A DNA stretch of 64,000 nt from Azolla caroliniana (lineage: Eukaryota > Polypodiophyta): contig JBHGNT010000009.1 in NCBI GenBank assembly GCA_043228905.1, positions 5,642,001 to 5,706,000 on the forward strand, given 5' to 3'. This document shows, piece after piece, positions 45,056-56,345 of this stretch (position 1 is its first letter; each line of letters begins with the position of its first letter). The position numbers were made by a program, and so were the translations under genes. The notes beneath the pieces were generated by a model that was given only the letters and a program-made list of their open reading frames with translations, was not told where the DNA came from and searched no databases.

Positions 45056-45868
45056 CTAGGAAGTTGATTCTGAATTCTGTTGCTTCCAGCCCAGTATCAC
45101 CTTGTCTTCCAAGAAGACTACATCCCGACTTCTCACTACCTTCTTGTCAACTAAGTCCCATTGCCTGTAGCCGAACTCATCTTCTGAGTATCCCATGGAT
45201 ATGCATGGCTTTGACTTATTGTTGAGCTTCGACCTCTGATCCTTAGGCACATGCATATACACTAAACATCCAAACACCCTCAGGTGTTGGTACGCGACAT
45301 CCTTACCTGTCCACACCCTCTATGGGACATCATCCTTTAATGGCACTGAGGGAGACCAATTGATCAGATAAACAGTCGTGTACATCGCCTTAGCCCAGTA
45401 TATTTTTGGCAGTTTAGCGTGCGACAGCATGCTCCTTACTCTTGCCATGATTTTCCGATTCATCCTCTCTACAAGCCCGTTCAAATTAGGGGTCTTTGGC
45501 ACTGTGTATTCAATTCGAATACCTTGGAACTTGCAGTATTCTTCCAACCACCCTTTATATTCGCCACCATTGTTGGTTCAGACAACTTTCAAGTTCCGAC
45601 CTGACTCCCGTTCGGCTCTTGCCTGGAACTCCTTGAAGAATGATAGTACTTGATCTTTTGACTTTAGTACGAAAGCCCACAACATCCGACTGTAGTCGTC
45701 GATGAAAGTCACAAAGTATTGTCTGTGTCGATGCGACGAAGCATCCACATAACACACATTCGTGTGTACTAGTTCCAGTGGCACTTCTCTTCTTCTTGGT
45801 GGTCTTGAATGGAATGTTGCTCTATTCTGCTTTCCAACTAAGCCGTCAATGCACTTCTCCAGGTGCAC
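45056..45868 (-). pseudogene. copia K integrase
   Basis: Minus strand. It shows CIDGLVGKQNRATFHSRP, LELVHTNVC (first catalytic aspartate now asparagine), FVTFIDDYSRMLWAF, the VPKTPNLNGLVERMNRKIMA segment with the catalytic glutamate, and HLRVFGCLVYMHVPKDQRSK. It ends at EDKVILGWKQQNSES. Frameshifts lie near 45555 and 45318. The Penelope-like insertion begins directly after. Confidence 0.92.
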
Positions 45869-46345
45869 TCACTTTACCTCTGGTAGAAGTTTCTGGTCAA
45901 CTAACATATGCAGACCTTTCTCAATCATGTGGCCTAGCCTCTTATGCCATATATGTCTTGCCGAGTCGGCTACCACATTCACTTCCGACTTGCACAGTTG
46001 GGCTGGCATCATATACAATATGCCTTCTTTCTGTGCTCGGGCCACTATAAGATTTCCTTGGCAGAACTTCCACTTGCCATTCTGAAAACTACCATTCCAG
46101 CCTTCGTCGTCCAATCTTCGAGTCGATATTAGATTCGATCTGATATCGGGGACATGTCGAACATCCTTCAGAGTCAGTCGACATCCTGTCGACGTCGTCA
46201 AATAGACACTTCTGACTCCGGCTGTATTGCACTCCCCATTGTCACCCATCTTTACATAACCATGATCATCGACTATGTAATCAAGAAATACTCTCTCGAT
46301 GGAGTTATGTGGAACGATGCACCAGAGTCGATCACCCAAGTGCAT
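45869..46345 (-). pseudogene. copia K protease and pre-integrase
   Basis: Minus strand. The protease site WVIDSGASFHIT is at about 46300-46335 in a neighbouring frame. Then VKMGDNGECNTAGV, LKDVRHVPDIRSNLISTRRLDD and IWHKRLGHMIEKGLHMLV, the GAG-pre-integrase motif. A small frameshift follows the protease. Confidence 0.9.
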
Positions 46346-47175
46346 TCTTCGCTTGCAAGGTTTGCACTTGCTTGTTCACAAATGAACAAGAGTTCTTCAT
46401 TGCTCGTAGTAATGGCTAAAGTGTTCTTTTCTTACCGACGCTCTTTTCCTTCTTAAGATGTCTACAGTCCTTATGGAAATGTCCAGGCTTTCCACAATAA
46501 AAGCACATGAGCTTACCTCTGGACTTCGATCTGGGGTGGGATTTGTCCCTCCTTGGTGGAATCCTTTGCCTGTTGAGTCAAGTTTGACTCCGACTGGACC
46601 AGGACACCCTTGTCCCTCCTTCTAGTCTCCTCGTTCAAGATTCTTGTCTTTACTACTTGTAGAGACAGGTTCTCTTCCTGACATGAGGTGTTGAGAGTCA
46701 CCACTAGATTTTCCTAGATGTCTGGCAGTGTACACAACAGGAGGATGGCTTGCATTGCATCTTCAAGGGGAAACTTGGTTGCGGCAAGTTGATTCACATA
46801 CCCCATGACTGTGCTCTCACCGTCTCTGTATTTCAACCATACGATCTTTCTCATTAGTGAGGTTTTATATAGGGCGTTCTTCCTCTCATGTAGACCTGAT
46901 AGCTTCTGCCACATATCATGGGTATTTGTGTTGTTCACCACATGCTGAATGACACTTACATCAACGCACTACCGGATGGTGGCCACCGCCTTTCAGTTAA
47001 GAAGTTTCCATTCCGACTCTAATACCCCCGTGGGTACTTCTGCTCTGTAGATCGGCTCGTATAGGTCTTTGACTATGAGAAGGTCCTCCATCTTTATCTT
47101 CTAGTCTGCATAGTTGTGAGAGTTTAGAAATATCATACTTGGGAAGCCACTCACACCTCCTTCCATCTTCACCTT
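46346..47175 (-). pseudogene. copia K gag
   Basis: Minus strand from MEGGVSGFPSMIFLNSHNYA near 47168. Capsid blocks include MEDLLIVKDLYEP, NTHDMWQKLSGLHERKNALY, LMRKIVWLKYRDGESTV and AMQAILLLCTLPD. A zinc knuckle CFYCGKPGHFHKDC (CX2CX4HX4C, intact) lies near 46460-46500 in another frame. Stops and shifts break it at five or more places. Confidence 0.9.
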
Positions 47176-47449
47176 GCTCTGATCCCAGTTTATTGAAGAT
47201 CGAGTCGTCAATGCATGAAAGGATATGCTGAAATACACAAATCTTGCAGAAATAGAAGAGACCGCACAATAAGCAAAATGCATAGGGCACAATGTTTTAC
47301 GTGGAAACCCTAGGGAAAAATCATGGGAACAAAGATTCCACTATACAGAGAGAATACATGATGAGATCAGAGTACAAACACTCTCACTCAGCGTGTATCA
47401 ACCACACAAGGCTCTTGACATCAAACCTCACTTGGATATGGTGTCGGTC

Positions 47450-47502
<53 letters not shown>

Positions 47503-47886
47503 ACCCCAACCGAGGAATGCTCACTATTCTGTTCTACTCTATTCTGAGCACACACTTCTGTTTGCCCTTGTGTATTTATACTAATACATAGAATGGGCTA
47601 TTTACAATCATGGACATTATTATTATCTAATAATAATAATAGTCTTACTAATCCCCTGACTCATCGGGTCGATTCGACTAGTCGGCCTGGTCATCGACCA
47701 TTAGGTTGGCCTGACTAGCCGGTCTTGTCTTTGACCTCAATCATCTCTTGTAAACTCTCCATGCCGGCGCTCTTGTAAACTCCTCGACTGTCTGCTCTCA
47801 TCCGACCAGTCGACTACTCCTTGTCTTCGACTGTTGACTCTCTTCGAGTAGTTGGCTCCTGCCACTGGAGGGACATATTACTACCA
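47176..47886 (-). repeat. 5' LTR and primer site of K
   Basis: The primer site on the minus strand (TGGGATCAGAGC, 47176-47187) is one base off tRNA-iMet. The LTR has a long CT tract (47448-47499) and an outer end near 47886. Its full length (about 695 bp) equals the summed 3' LTR pieces. Confidence 0.88.
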
Positions 47887-48576
47887 ATGTGTATGTTTTA
47901 CCAGAGATTCTTAAATACATAATTCATGAAATCTTGATCATTGAAATTGATATATAATTGCTTGTCTATGAATAAGTGTTATTAAGTCAACATGATGAAT
48001 TTAGTTTTTAGGGAAAATGAAGTTTCACATGCACCTATGGTGGAAATTTAATAGATTACTTTGTGTACATTTATCCATGATTTTATTTCATTGGATCCTT
48101 TTTTTTCCAAAAAAGGAGCTACTTTCCCATTAGTTAGGAGAGATTTTTACAGAAAGGCTATACAAGATGACTTAAATATAAATCGGGGAATAACCCCATG
48201 TCTGAGTTCAAGAATATGAGACTACATATATCCTCTCATACTTTCTCCTTAATGTAAGTAGGTACCTAAAGCTATAAACTAGTGACAATCATTGCCGGCC
48301 AGCACAAGCCCGATCTTTGAGCTTCAACGGATGGCAAATGGGAGGTGAGGAGGAAACAACCAACGTGGAGGCTGGTAGTTCCACCTCGGGCCATTAACAC
48401 CTTGCGTCACCATCAGTGTGTTCCTCCATCTCTGTCAAAAGTGTAAACAGGCAGTGACCACATTATCGGAGTGACCGCAAACCTCGTCCAACTACTCTCA
48501 TAGGCAATTGATAATCACGAACCAAATATCCATGATCAATTCCTCCAAGGGGCGTACTAGATCTTGGAAGACCCTT
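47887..48576. other. unique DNA before G1
   Basis: 690 bp with no transposon similarity or ORF that I recognise. Together with 54285-55142 it forms the pre-insertion target of G1. Confidence 0.6.
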
Positions 48577-48680
48577 TGTCATGAACAATACTGAGACAGA
48601 GAAGGAATTAGTACTAAACGAAGGATTAGTATTATGAGAGGTGTGGAACTTCTTCGAGAGAAGGAAGAAGTGAGCGAGAC

Positions 48681-48729
<49 letters not shown>

Positions 48730-49024
48730 TGATAAGAAAGATATTTATTATATGAAGAGAATATACAACGGTGGCTAAAAGGCTTAAGACTGGCGTTGAA
48801 CCAATTTGGTTCAACATAATGCCTAGTGCCCTCTTTTATAGTGTTTTCAGGAGTAATCTTGAAGCTTCTAGAATGTTCCAGAGAAATCTGGAATATACAC
48901 TAATTTCGTATAATAAAATGTAAATGAAAATAATATCCTACGTATTACAATAGATGGTCTAATGGTCAAGAGCTCGACCAATATAACCTAAGGTCATGGG
49001 TTCGAGTCTTGCCATATCATGACA
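48577..49024 (-). repeat. 3' LTR of G1
   Basis: A minus-strand polypurine tract (aaaggggggatag, 49025-49037) abuts it. The antisense tRNA-like module is at 48955-49009. Confidence 0.95.
48955..49009 (+). other. antisense tRNA-like module, G1 3' LTR
   Basis: Plus strand: A box tggtctaatgg (48955-48965, perfect fit) and B box ggttcgagtct (48999-49009, one mismatch), 33 bp apart. The 5' LTR has it at 54210-54264. Confidence 0.68.
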
Positions 49025-49817
49025 CTATCCCCCCTTTAAAACGGCGAGTGTCACGAGTCGTCTTGGATTGAGGACCCGGTTTGTGTGGATATTGACGATG
49101 GAAGTCTTCAAGAAGAGCACGAGCATTGGTTACATTCTCGATTGGTTCCCAAGTACGTTCGCTGGGACTATAGCCTAGCCAATCGACTAGATAGTAGAGC
49201 TTGTTGCGAACAATCTTGGAATCAAGAATGGCGGCAACCTCGTACTCCGGCCCATCTTCAAGCTCGATCGGGGGTGGAGGTTGGATAAGACGTTCTGGGA
49301 TGGTGCTCTCGTGGTAGGGTTCGAAGAGAGAACTATGAAACACCGGATGTATCCGAAGTTGAGGAGGTAGATCGAGACGAAAAGCAACATCATTAATCTT
49401 TCCAATAATACGGAAAGGACCTAATCGCCGATAATCCAACTTCTCACATGGGCGAGTAGTCTTGATGTGTCGTCGTAGCAACCACACCCGATCTCCAATA
49501 TTAAAACTAGATGGAAGTCGATGACGATCCGCGTAGACCTTGTGTGTTTGTTGAGCTTGCTGGAGATGAGTTGATAAATCCGCTTGTATCTTGTGTAACC
49601 GCTCCAAACGATCCTCCGCGCACGGATTTGTGGACACCTCTGGGGTTTCAAGTACACTCCACCGGGGGTGACATCCCGTATAAGCATAAAATGGCGTAAC
49701 TTTAGTGGATGCGTGGATAGAGTTGTTATAGGCAAATTCGGCGAAGTGGAGAATATCTGCCCAGTCGTCCTGATGATAGCTGAGAAAGCACCGTAGATAC
49801 TGCTCCAACGTTTGATT
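49017..49817 (-). pseudogene. chromovirus G1 integrase C-terminus and chromodomain
   Basis: Minus strand, continuing the polyprotein after a TGA at 49818-49820. It reads LHFAEFAYNNSIHASTKVTP, the KVYADRHRLPSSFNIGDRVW block, a GPY/F-type LGPFRIIGKIND and LRIHPVFHSSLFEPYH. The chromodomain follows near residues 190-245: EYEVAAILDSKIVRNKLYYL, then WLGYSPSERTWEP. The chromodomain would steer integration to modified chromatin. The stop codon (after FKGGIVS) lies a few bases inside the 3' LTR, so the reading frame covers the polypurine tract. Confidence 0.93.
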
Positions 49818-49820
49818 TGT

Positions 49821-51497
49821 TCATTCAGCTTGGCCGTCAGTTTGTGGGTGGTAGCCGGAAGAGAGGTTACAAGTGACCTTGAGCATGTTAAAAAGGTGCT
49901 TCCAGAATTTTGACACAAACTGGGGTCCACGGTCGTTGATGATACTATCGGGGAGTCCATGATGTCGACATACTTCACGCATGACAATTTCGGTAGTGTC
50001 TTCACTGGAGATCTCCTTAGTACATGGCAAGACATGAGCCATCTTCGTATATCGATCGACCACCGTTAGAATCGCATTGAACCCCTTAGAGACTGGAAGA
50101 TCTGTGATGAAGTCTAGAGCAATGGATTGCCACGGCTTGCTTGGAATTGATAATGGTTCTAATAAACCATATGGATGATGCCTTGGCATTTTCGCTCTGC
50201 AACATGTATCACAAGTCCGAACAAAATCCTCGACAAATTGTCGCATACAGGGCCACCAGAATGATCGTTGTACTAAATGTAATGTTTTAGTACTACCAAA
50301 ATGCCCAGCTGTATATGTGTCATGACAGTTTTGTACTACTCGAAGGCGGCAAGAACCATTAGGAACATACAAAAGTTCTTTAAAGAAGAGTAATCCATCA
50401 TGGTATTTGAATTGCCGATAGTCCGTACCTGGTGGTTGCGACTGTGAACACGACGCTCGAGAGGGATCAATTTGTGCTAGTATAGCTTGGGCGAACGCAT
50501 CTGTCTTCAAGTCTTCACGTATGGTATCGATAACGCGGGAATCCATAGGCATGTCAAAGATTTGTGTTGCTTGTAATCGTGCCGGTCCCAAGATGACTTG
50601 TTTTTGGTTATCGAAAGCTGGCTCGCCGGGACGGGGTGCTAGATACGAACGCCGTGATAATGCATCTGCCTTCCCTTGGTGCCTCCCCGGACGATATGTA
50701 ATTTTGAAGTCGAAACGCGTGAGGAAGTGGGCCCACCGAGCTTGACGTCGATTCAACACACGAGCATCCTGAAAGTAGGCAAGATTCTTGTGGTCACTAA
50801 ATACGGTGACTGGATGAGAGGATCCCTCCAGAAAATGCCTCCATTGCATAAAAGAATCCACTATTGCCAATAGCTCCTTATCATGGATTTCGTAGTTGAT
50901 TTCGGCGGCATCAAACTTGCGTGAGTGAAAAGCCACAGGATGTAGCTTTTCATCATTCCCCTGTTGTGACAGAATGCTCCCCAATGCAAAATCCGATGCG
51001 TCAGCTTCGATAATGAATGGTTTCTCCGGATCGACATGAGCTAGAATTGGAGCCGATGTAAATGCTTTTTTAAGACTCTCGAAAGCCATGTCTGTTTCTT
51101 CAGACCAGGTGAACGGTTGTCCCTTCCTGGTAAGTTGTGTGAGAGGTAGAACGATCTTTGAGTAATCCTGTATGAACTTTCGGTAAAAATTGGCAAAGCC
51201 TAAGAAGCATTGCACATCCCGTACCGAACGCGGAGTCTGCCATTCTACCACCGTTCTGACCTTAGCTGGGTCCATGGAGATGCCTTCTGACGAAATGATG
51301 TAGCCGAGAAATTCCACTTGGTTGCACCCGAAACTACATTTTTCTAGCTTTGCATACAGACCATGTTCTCGAAGTCGTTTTAGTACTAATAGTACATGAG
51401 AATCATGTTCTTCTTGGGTCTTTGAATAAACCAGTAGATCATCCAAATAGATGATCAAACAATCATCCAATAGATCTCGGAATATATCATTAGCCAT
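49821..51497 (-). pseudogene. chromovirus G1 RT, RNase H and integrase core
   Basis: 558 open codons on the minus strand after a TAG that replaces a glutamine codon at 51498-51500. RT catalytic [12 protein letters not shown] is near residue 14, then LGFANFYRKFI and the RNase H of gypsy type (FIIEADASDFALGS, INYEIHDKELLAI, VFSDHKNLAYF). Next come the integrase zinc finger (HDTYTAGHFGSTKTL and CDTCCRAK) and core (ALDFITDLP, NDRGPQFVSKFW, GYHPQTDGQAE). The zinc finger and catalytic residues look intact. One polyprotein with the flanking ORFs. Confidence 0.94.
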
Positions 51498-51500
51498 GTG

Positions 51501-52615
51501 CTAGAAGACTGTCGGCGCATTAGTGAGGCCGAACGGCATGACAGTATACTCGAAGTGCCCATATCTGGTGCGAAACGCAGTCTTCCATTCGTCTCCTGGT
51601 CGGATCCGTACGAGGTTATATGCTCCCCGTAAGTCGATCTTCGTGAAGAACCTGGCACCATTGATCCGTTCTAAAAGACTTGAGATAAGGGGAAGAGCAT
51701 ACCTATTCCTTATTGTAACCTTATTCAAGCCACGGTAATCTACAACGAGACGAAGCGATCCATCTTTTTTCTTGACGAAGAAAATGGGCGCACCGGCTGG
51801 AGATTTCGAATGCCGAATGAAACCATTTTCCAAATTCTCCTCTATATAGGCCCGAAGGACTTCCAGCTCGGTTGGTGACAAATTGTAGATCGGTCCCCAT
51901 GGCGGCTCTTTTCCCGGTTGTAAATCGATGGGGCAATCGTACAGTCGATGATGAGGAAGTGTGTTGGCTTGTACTTTATCGAACACATCGGTGTAATGGC
52001 GATACTTCTCGGGAAGTTGAACGGTGGATTCTTCTTTAGTGGTGTTGGAGGGGTTTACTGATATTGCAAAGAGGAACATTTCCTCCTTGTGCCCTTCTTT
52101 ACGCAACTGACGTAGCGAAATGGTTGCCATCTTCTGAGTTGACCCTTGGGTTTGTCGACACCGGATTTCTCTTGTTCTCCAATCTATGTCAGGGTTATGT
52201 AACTCGAACCACGGTAGTCCTAAAACTATAGGATGTTCTGGGATACTAATAATATTAAATGATACTACACATACTAAGTTATCTAGGACAATATTAATGG
52301 GCTCTGACTCTTCTAGGATATTTCCGGAAGCAATGGGACGTCCATCAATGACTACTACAGAGGCTGGACACTGGAGTTTTCTTAGGGATATCTTATGAGC
52401 TTGAGCAAATTTCTTATCCATAAAGCAAGAGTTAGCTTCGGAATCTAGGAGTGCTAGGACATGTACTGGAGGGGTACTTTTAGTACTAACTATTACTTGG
52501 GCTACGAACACATCACTAACTTGCTTAGAGGGAATGGAACCACTAATGGGCTGCACAGATCTAGGGCTGTCCAACCAAACGGCTCCTATTTTGGCTGGAC
52601 TTAGTCGTTTAACTC
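51501..52615 (-). pseudogene. chromovirus G1 protease and RT N-terminus
   Basis: Minus strand. The frame is open from about 52615, overlapping the end of gag one base back (-1), with no ATG, so it is probably made as a gag-pol fusion. Protease reads [12 protein letters not shown] near residue 44; the catalytic DSG is changed to DSE. RT starts with [75 protein letters not shown] and [12 protein letters not shown], where the TAG stops it. Confidence 0.93.
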
Positions 52616-53752
52616 TTCTTCTAACTGACTAAGGACATCAAATTTGTTTGCTAGATCTGGGATATTAGTACTATTAGGACTATCAGATATCCCTACTGAA
52701 ATAGGTTCGGATTTAGTACAATTAGAACTAGCGACTATTTGGTTTACCTGTCTTCTTGGCCTATCGGGGCAATTTATTGCGATATGTCCTGGTCCACCGC
52801 AGTAAAGACATAGTCGATTTGTACGGCGTCGCTGCTTTTCTACTTCGGATAATGGCCCTCGACGACGTGTAGTGTCAATCTCCATCGGAGTCGGAGTATT
52901 CGCTGGAGACGCATTATATGACTCCCTCGGAAAAGGTCTTGCTACCACTGAGGCGTAGGTGGGCTCTGATCTTGCCCTCGGCATCTGTAGCTGCCGTTCC
53001 GAACGTCGCTCAAAGAGGCGGTTGTCACATCTCACCGCGCGACTGATTGCTTCTGTTAAGGACTTTGGCTCTTCGGGGAAGGTCAAGAGTAAATCCTTGA
53101 CGTCATTGCGTAAACCATAACGGAATTGCTCCATCAACGCTTGATCATCCCAAGGGATATCGGCGGCGAGTAGGCGAAAATCTGCAGCGTATGCGGAGGC
53201 TGGACGGTCACCTTGGCGTAATCGCCGGATTTTGTTGATTGCGGTCCTGATGCTGTCAGTATCTCCGAAACATGCTTTAAACTCACCTAGAAACTCTTCA
53301 AAATTGTTGAGTAACGGAGATTCCTTTTCTAATAGTGGAGCGAACCATGACAACGCTGAGCCACTTAACAAAGTGCCTACTAAACCCACTCGTGATGCAT
53401 CGGTGGGATATCGGGAAGGATGCATTTGAATAACTAATCGTACCTGGTTAAGGAACCCTCTAAACTGCGATCGTGTTCCATCGAACTTCGTGGGAAGGCC
53501 AATCTTAGGTTCTTTATGAATCCCTTGTGTTCCGGGCCCATGTTGTTGCATCGCTACGATGGTGGCTTCGAGTTGTTGCACGCGTAACGCAAGTTCCCCA
53601 TGTTGTTGTTGCGTTTGCTGCTTTTCTAAGGAGATTTGCTGAAGATCCCCCAGCAACCGTTGGTTTTCTTGTTCCAAAGCATGGAACTTCTCCTTCAAGC
53701 ATTGGAATTCCGAGAAAACAGATTGATATTCTTCAGCGCTAACAGTGGCCAT
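52601..53752 (-). CDS. chromovirus G1 gag, intact
   Basis: 383 codons on the minus strand, starting ATG at 53752 ([20 protein letters not shown]). An N-terminal coiled coil ([20 protein letters not shown]) is followed by glutamine-rich sequence. The capsid core has [60 protein letters not shown] and [21 protein letters not shown] zinc knuckle [14 protein letters not shown] (CX2CX4HX4C) lies near residue 318. It ends EEELND. It would form particles and bind element RNA. The end of gag (gttaaacgactaa) offers a possible -1 slip site next to the pol frame. It is the longest intact element gene here. Confidence 0.92.
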   Translation of the reverse strand: MATVSAEEYQSVFSEFQCLKEKFHALEQENQRLLGDLQQISLEKQQTQQQHGELALRVQQLEATIVAMQQHGPGTQGIHKEPKIGLPTKFDGTRSQFRGFLNQVRLVIQMHPSRYPTDASRVGLVGTLLSGSALSWFAPLLEKESPLLNNFEEFLGEFKACFGDTDSIRTAINKIRRLRQGDRPASAYAADFRLLAADIPWDDQALMEQFRYGLRNDVKDLLLTFPEEPKSLTEAISRAVRCDNRLFERRSERQLQMPRARSEPTYASVVARPFPRESYNASPANTPTPMEIDTTRRRGPLSEVEKQRRRTNRLCLYCGGPGHIAINCPDRPRRQVNQIVASSNCTKSEPISVGISDSPNSTNIPDLANKFDVLSQLEEELND

Positions 53753-53811
53753 GGGATGAAAGAAAAGAGGAATAAAAGATTAGTAGGAAATGAGAGAGAC
53801 AGAAGGTAGGC

Positions 53812-53823
53812 AAATTGGTTCAA
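53812..53823 (-). promoter_or_regulatory. self-priming primer-binding site of G1
   Basis: Minus strand ttgaaccaattt, third to fourteenth base after the 5' LTR. It is fully complementary to the predicted RNA 5' end at 54051-54062. It does not start with TGG and matches no tRNA end I know. Confidence 0.65.
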
Positions 53824-53825
53824 AC

Positions 53826-53929
53826 TGTCATGAACAGTACTGAGACAGAGAAGGAATTAGTACTAAACGAAGGATTAGTACTATGAGAGTTGTGGAACTT
53901 CTTCGAGAGAAGGAAGAAGTGAGCGAGAC

Positions 53930-53984
<55 letters not shown>

Positions 53985-54279
53985 TGATAAGAAAGATATT
54001 TATTATATGAAGAGAATATACAACGGTGGCTAAAAGGCTTAAGACTGGCGTTGAACCAATTTGGTTCAACATAATGCCTAGTGCCCTCTTTTATAGTGTT
54101 TTCAGGAGTAATCCTGAAGCTTCTAGAATGTTCCAGAGAAATCTGGAATATACACTAATTTCCTATAATAAAATGTAAATGAAAATAATATCCTACGTAT
54201 TACAATAGATGGTCTAATGGTCAAGAGCTCGACCCATATAACCTAAGGTCATGGGTTCGAGTCTTGCCATATCATGACA
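53826..54279 (-). repeat. 5' LTR of G1
   Basis: On the minus strand TGTCATGATATGGC to TTCATGACA. TATA box tataaaag at 54088-54095; CT tract; antisense tRNA-like module 54210-54264. Matches 48577-49024. Confidence 0.95.
54051..54062 (-). promoter_or_regulatory. predicted RNA 5' end / self-primer of G1
   Basis: Minus strand aaattggttcaa begins 33 bases after the first T of the TATA box (54095). It is half of a 21-bp near-perfect palindrome, and its complement recurs just inside the LTR at 53812-53823. Confidence 0.62.
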
Positions 54280-54284
54280 CCCTT

Positions 54285-55142
54285 AGGTAATGTGCTTTCC
54301 ACACTAAGAGGGTGAAGCCTGCAATCAACATCCAAATCTCTTGGAAACGAGGGGATACGGTCTTCAACTCTCTTTCAAATCGGTTATTGACAAGTTTACC
54401 TATTCTGCATGAATTCTTACTTTAGCAAACTTACAAGCATGAGTTGATATGTAAGTTAGAGGGTTCATAGTCTAACTTGTAGCTTGTAATAGGCATAACC
54501 TTAAGGACCAAATTTAAAGATAGTTTGAATGGGCTATGGGTAGGATAGTTGGGATATAAGTTAGCTTAGGAACTAAGAAAAACTAATGAGGATTTGGCAC
54601 ATGGGAATGTGGTGCTAGTCTAGGAGGCTTATTTGTTGCACTACTTAAAAAAAACTAGCTACCTCATTCATTATAGTAACTTGAGAGGTTAAGCATCTTT
54701 AACCCATTCATTTCGGTAAACTCTTCTGCTATTTCTCATCATTAGTTCCATTTGTAATACATATGCTTTATAAAGGGAAAGGAGTTATATAACATGTAGT
54801 TAAATTTGTAGGAGTTATGTTTCAGATTTGTTGGTGATCTTTGTGTACATTGTTATGTTGGTGATAAAATTGAAGAAAATATCATGAAGCCATGTTTCTT
54901 ATTCTACTCTTACAATTATATTGAAGCCAAATATTTTGATTTTGTAGAGTTTTATATATTTCTTTTGAAATAACAAGTTTCAAGGATTTTGAGCCTTACT
55001 AGATTCATGCACTAAGAAGGCCTCATTGATACATAGCTTCACATAATATGTATGTTAATATGGAGTGTGTGAATGATTGTAGTCATTATGCGAATTTATG
55101 TAGTAAAACAAAATACCTACTTATTCATGTCAATGTTCACAT
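54285..55142. other. unique DNA after G1
   Basis: AT-rich sequence with no recognised ORF or repeat. It continues 47887-48576 once G1 is removed. Confidence 0.6.
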
Positions 55143-55411
55143 TGTTAGCATAAAAGGCCGACTCCTTCCACTTTGTATCCTAAGTCTGAACACATCTTTG
55201 AGATAGGGGTTGAGTATATAAGCTCAACCCTAACATTGTAAAAGTGACGAGGAGTGTGAGAGTTGTAGTGTAAGAGAATAAGAACTTCCATTCAAGCTCA
55301 AAACTGTGTTTATCTTTTTGTTTGTTCTTGTTTCATATGTGTTGTTTGTTGTACATCTCTTGAAGGTCCTCATACACACTCTTCCGCATATTTGTTGGTA
55401 TACTTACATCA
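55143..55411 (+). repeat. 5' LTR of copia L2
   Basis: 269 bp, TGTTAGCATAAAAGG to TTACATCA, with a TATA region (gagtatataagctc). The primer site at 55414-55425 (tagtattagagc) is tRNA-iMet type with two changes. Inverted match to 21395-21664. Confidence 0.87.
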
Positions 55412-55430
55412 AGTAGTATTAGAGCAACCT

Positions 55431-56345
55431 CATTGTCCAACGACAACGATAAGAAAAAACAATGAGAAGGGAAGGGAAGTTATCCGGCTGAAAGAAAAGA
55501 CTAGGTCAGCAACACCTACTTCTAGTAAAAGAATGCCAACACAATCTGACACTAGTGTGGAAATCCGCAAGTTCGATGGTAAGAACTTCATCGTCTAGAT
55601 GGAAATTATGCAAGATGTACTCATCATCCAACGACAAGTTGAAGCTATTAGGCACACTACAAAGACAACTTCAATCTATGGATTAAATAGCCAGATCTAC
55701 CATTCAAATGTATCTGGCCGAAAATGTCTATTTCAGCATGGCTAAGGAGACAACAACATTCTCTTTGTGGGAGAAGTTACAAGCAATGTACAAGAAGAAA
55801 TCCTCCTCATCAAAGTTGATACTTATCCAACAGTTATTCAACAAGAAGATGAGAGAGATGGATCCAGCAACCTCCCACATCAACACCTTCAGTCGGGTGT
55901 TATCTGAACTCTCCTCCCAAGGGATTAACTTTGAAGAAGAAGTCAAAGCCCTTATCCTCCTTTCGAGCTTGCCGTAGAGTTGGGAAGTATTTTGCATGAC
56001 CTTTGACAATAGTTGTCCAAATCTAAATCTAGATGAGATGATCGGACAAGTACTCACCGAGGACATTAGGCAAAAATCGATGGTACTCACCATGATTCAA
56101 CGAGTCAGCATAAAACCAGCACTCGACTGAGTTGATCAAGCGATCAAGTGGATCGAGAGAAAAAGTCGAAACAACTGGTCGGAATACCAGTCAACCAAGA
56201 AAGAGGGGAAACCAACAGTAGTCGAAGTCGACAAATAGTCAATCAAGTGACTTCTGCACTCACTGCAGAAAAACTGGTCACAATGTTTCCGACTGTTGGT
56301 CAATCAAGAGGAAGGAGAACAGTTGGCGATTCGAGCGGAACTTAG
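55431..56345 (+). pseudogene. copia L2 gag
   Basis: It reads VEIRKFDGKNFIV, a TAG in place of the usual tryptophan, then MEIMQDVLIIQRQVEAI. After a shift the capsid core is open at 55708-55977 (MYLAENVYFSMAKETTTFSLW, EKLQAMYKKKSSSSK, LNKKM-like, ELSSQGINFEEEVKALILLSSLP). A zinc knuckle CTHCRKTGHNVSDC (CX2CX4HX4C) lies near 56255-56300. Copia capsid remnant. Confidence 0.87.

Larger units (their letters stand above)
25434..47886 (-). mobile_element. copia K, one element split by nested insertions
   Basis: Minus-strand parts occur in the right order from right to left: 5' LTR (47188-47886), primer site, gag, protease, integrase, RT, RNase H and 3' LTR (25434-34760). Each gap is filled by another element: LINE and H in the 3' LTR, D1 in RT, and a Penelope-like element between integrase and RT. 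Target duplications of H (ctaat) and D1 (agctt) are exact, so those joins are certain. The element proper is about 5.5 kb. I found no matching target duplication for K itself. Confidence 0.88.
48577..54279 (-). mobile_element. Ty3/gypsy chromovirus G1, full length
   Basis: Minus-strand element of 5.7 kb with LTRs of 448 bp (48577-49024) and 454 bp (53826-54279) and an exact 5-bp target duplication ccctt (48572-48576 and 54280-54284). The order is gag, protease, RT, RNase H, integrase, chromodomain. The LTRs differ at about seven positions by eye apart from the GA tract. Two stops (TAG at 51498-51500, TGA at 49818-49820) and a protease change (DSG to DSE) make it inactive. Protein style resembles fungal and Tcn1-like chromoviruses more than common seed-plant ones; that is a judgement from memory. 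Confidence 0.95.

Noticed and set aside
48632-48817. Serine/leucine-repeat protein
   Set aside because: The LSLSLS repeat is translation of the CT/GA tract in the LTR; the same happens at 36012, 47292, 53881 and 58389.
48955-49009. A functional tRNA gene
   Set aside because: A and B boxes and spacing fit, but acceptor and T-stem arms do not pair, and the sequence is part of an LTR present twice.
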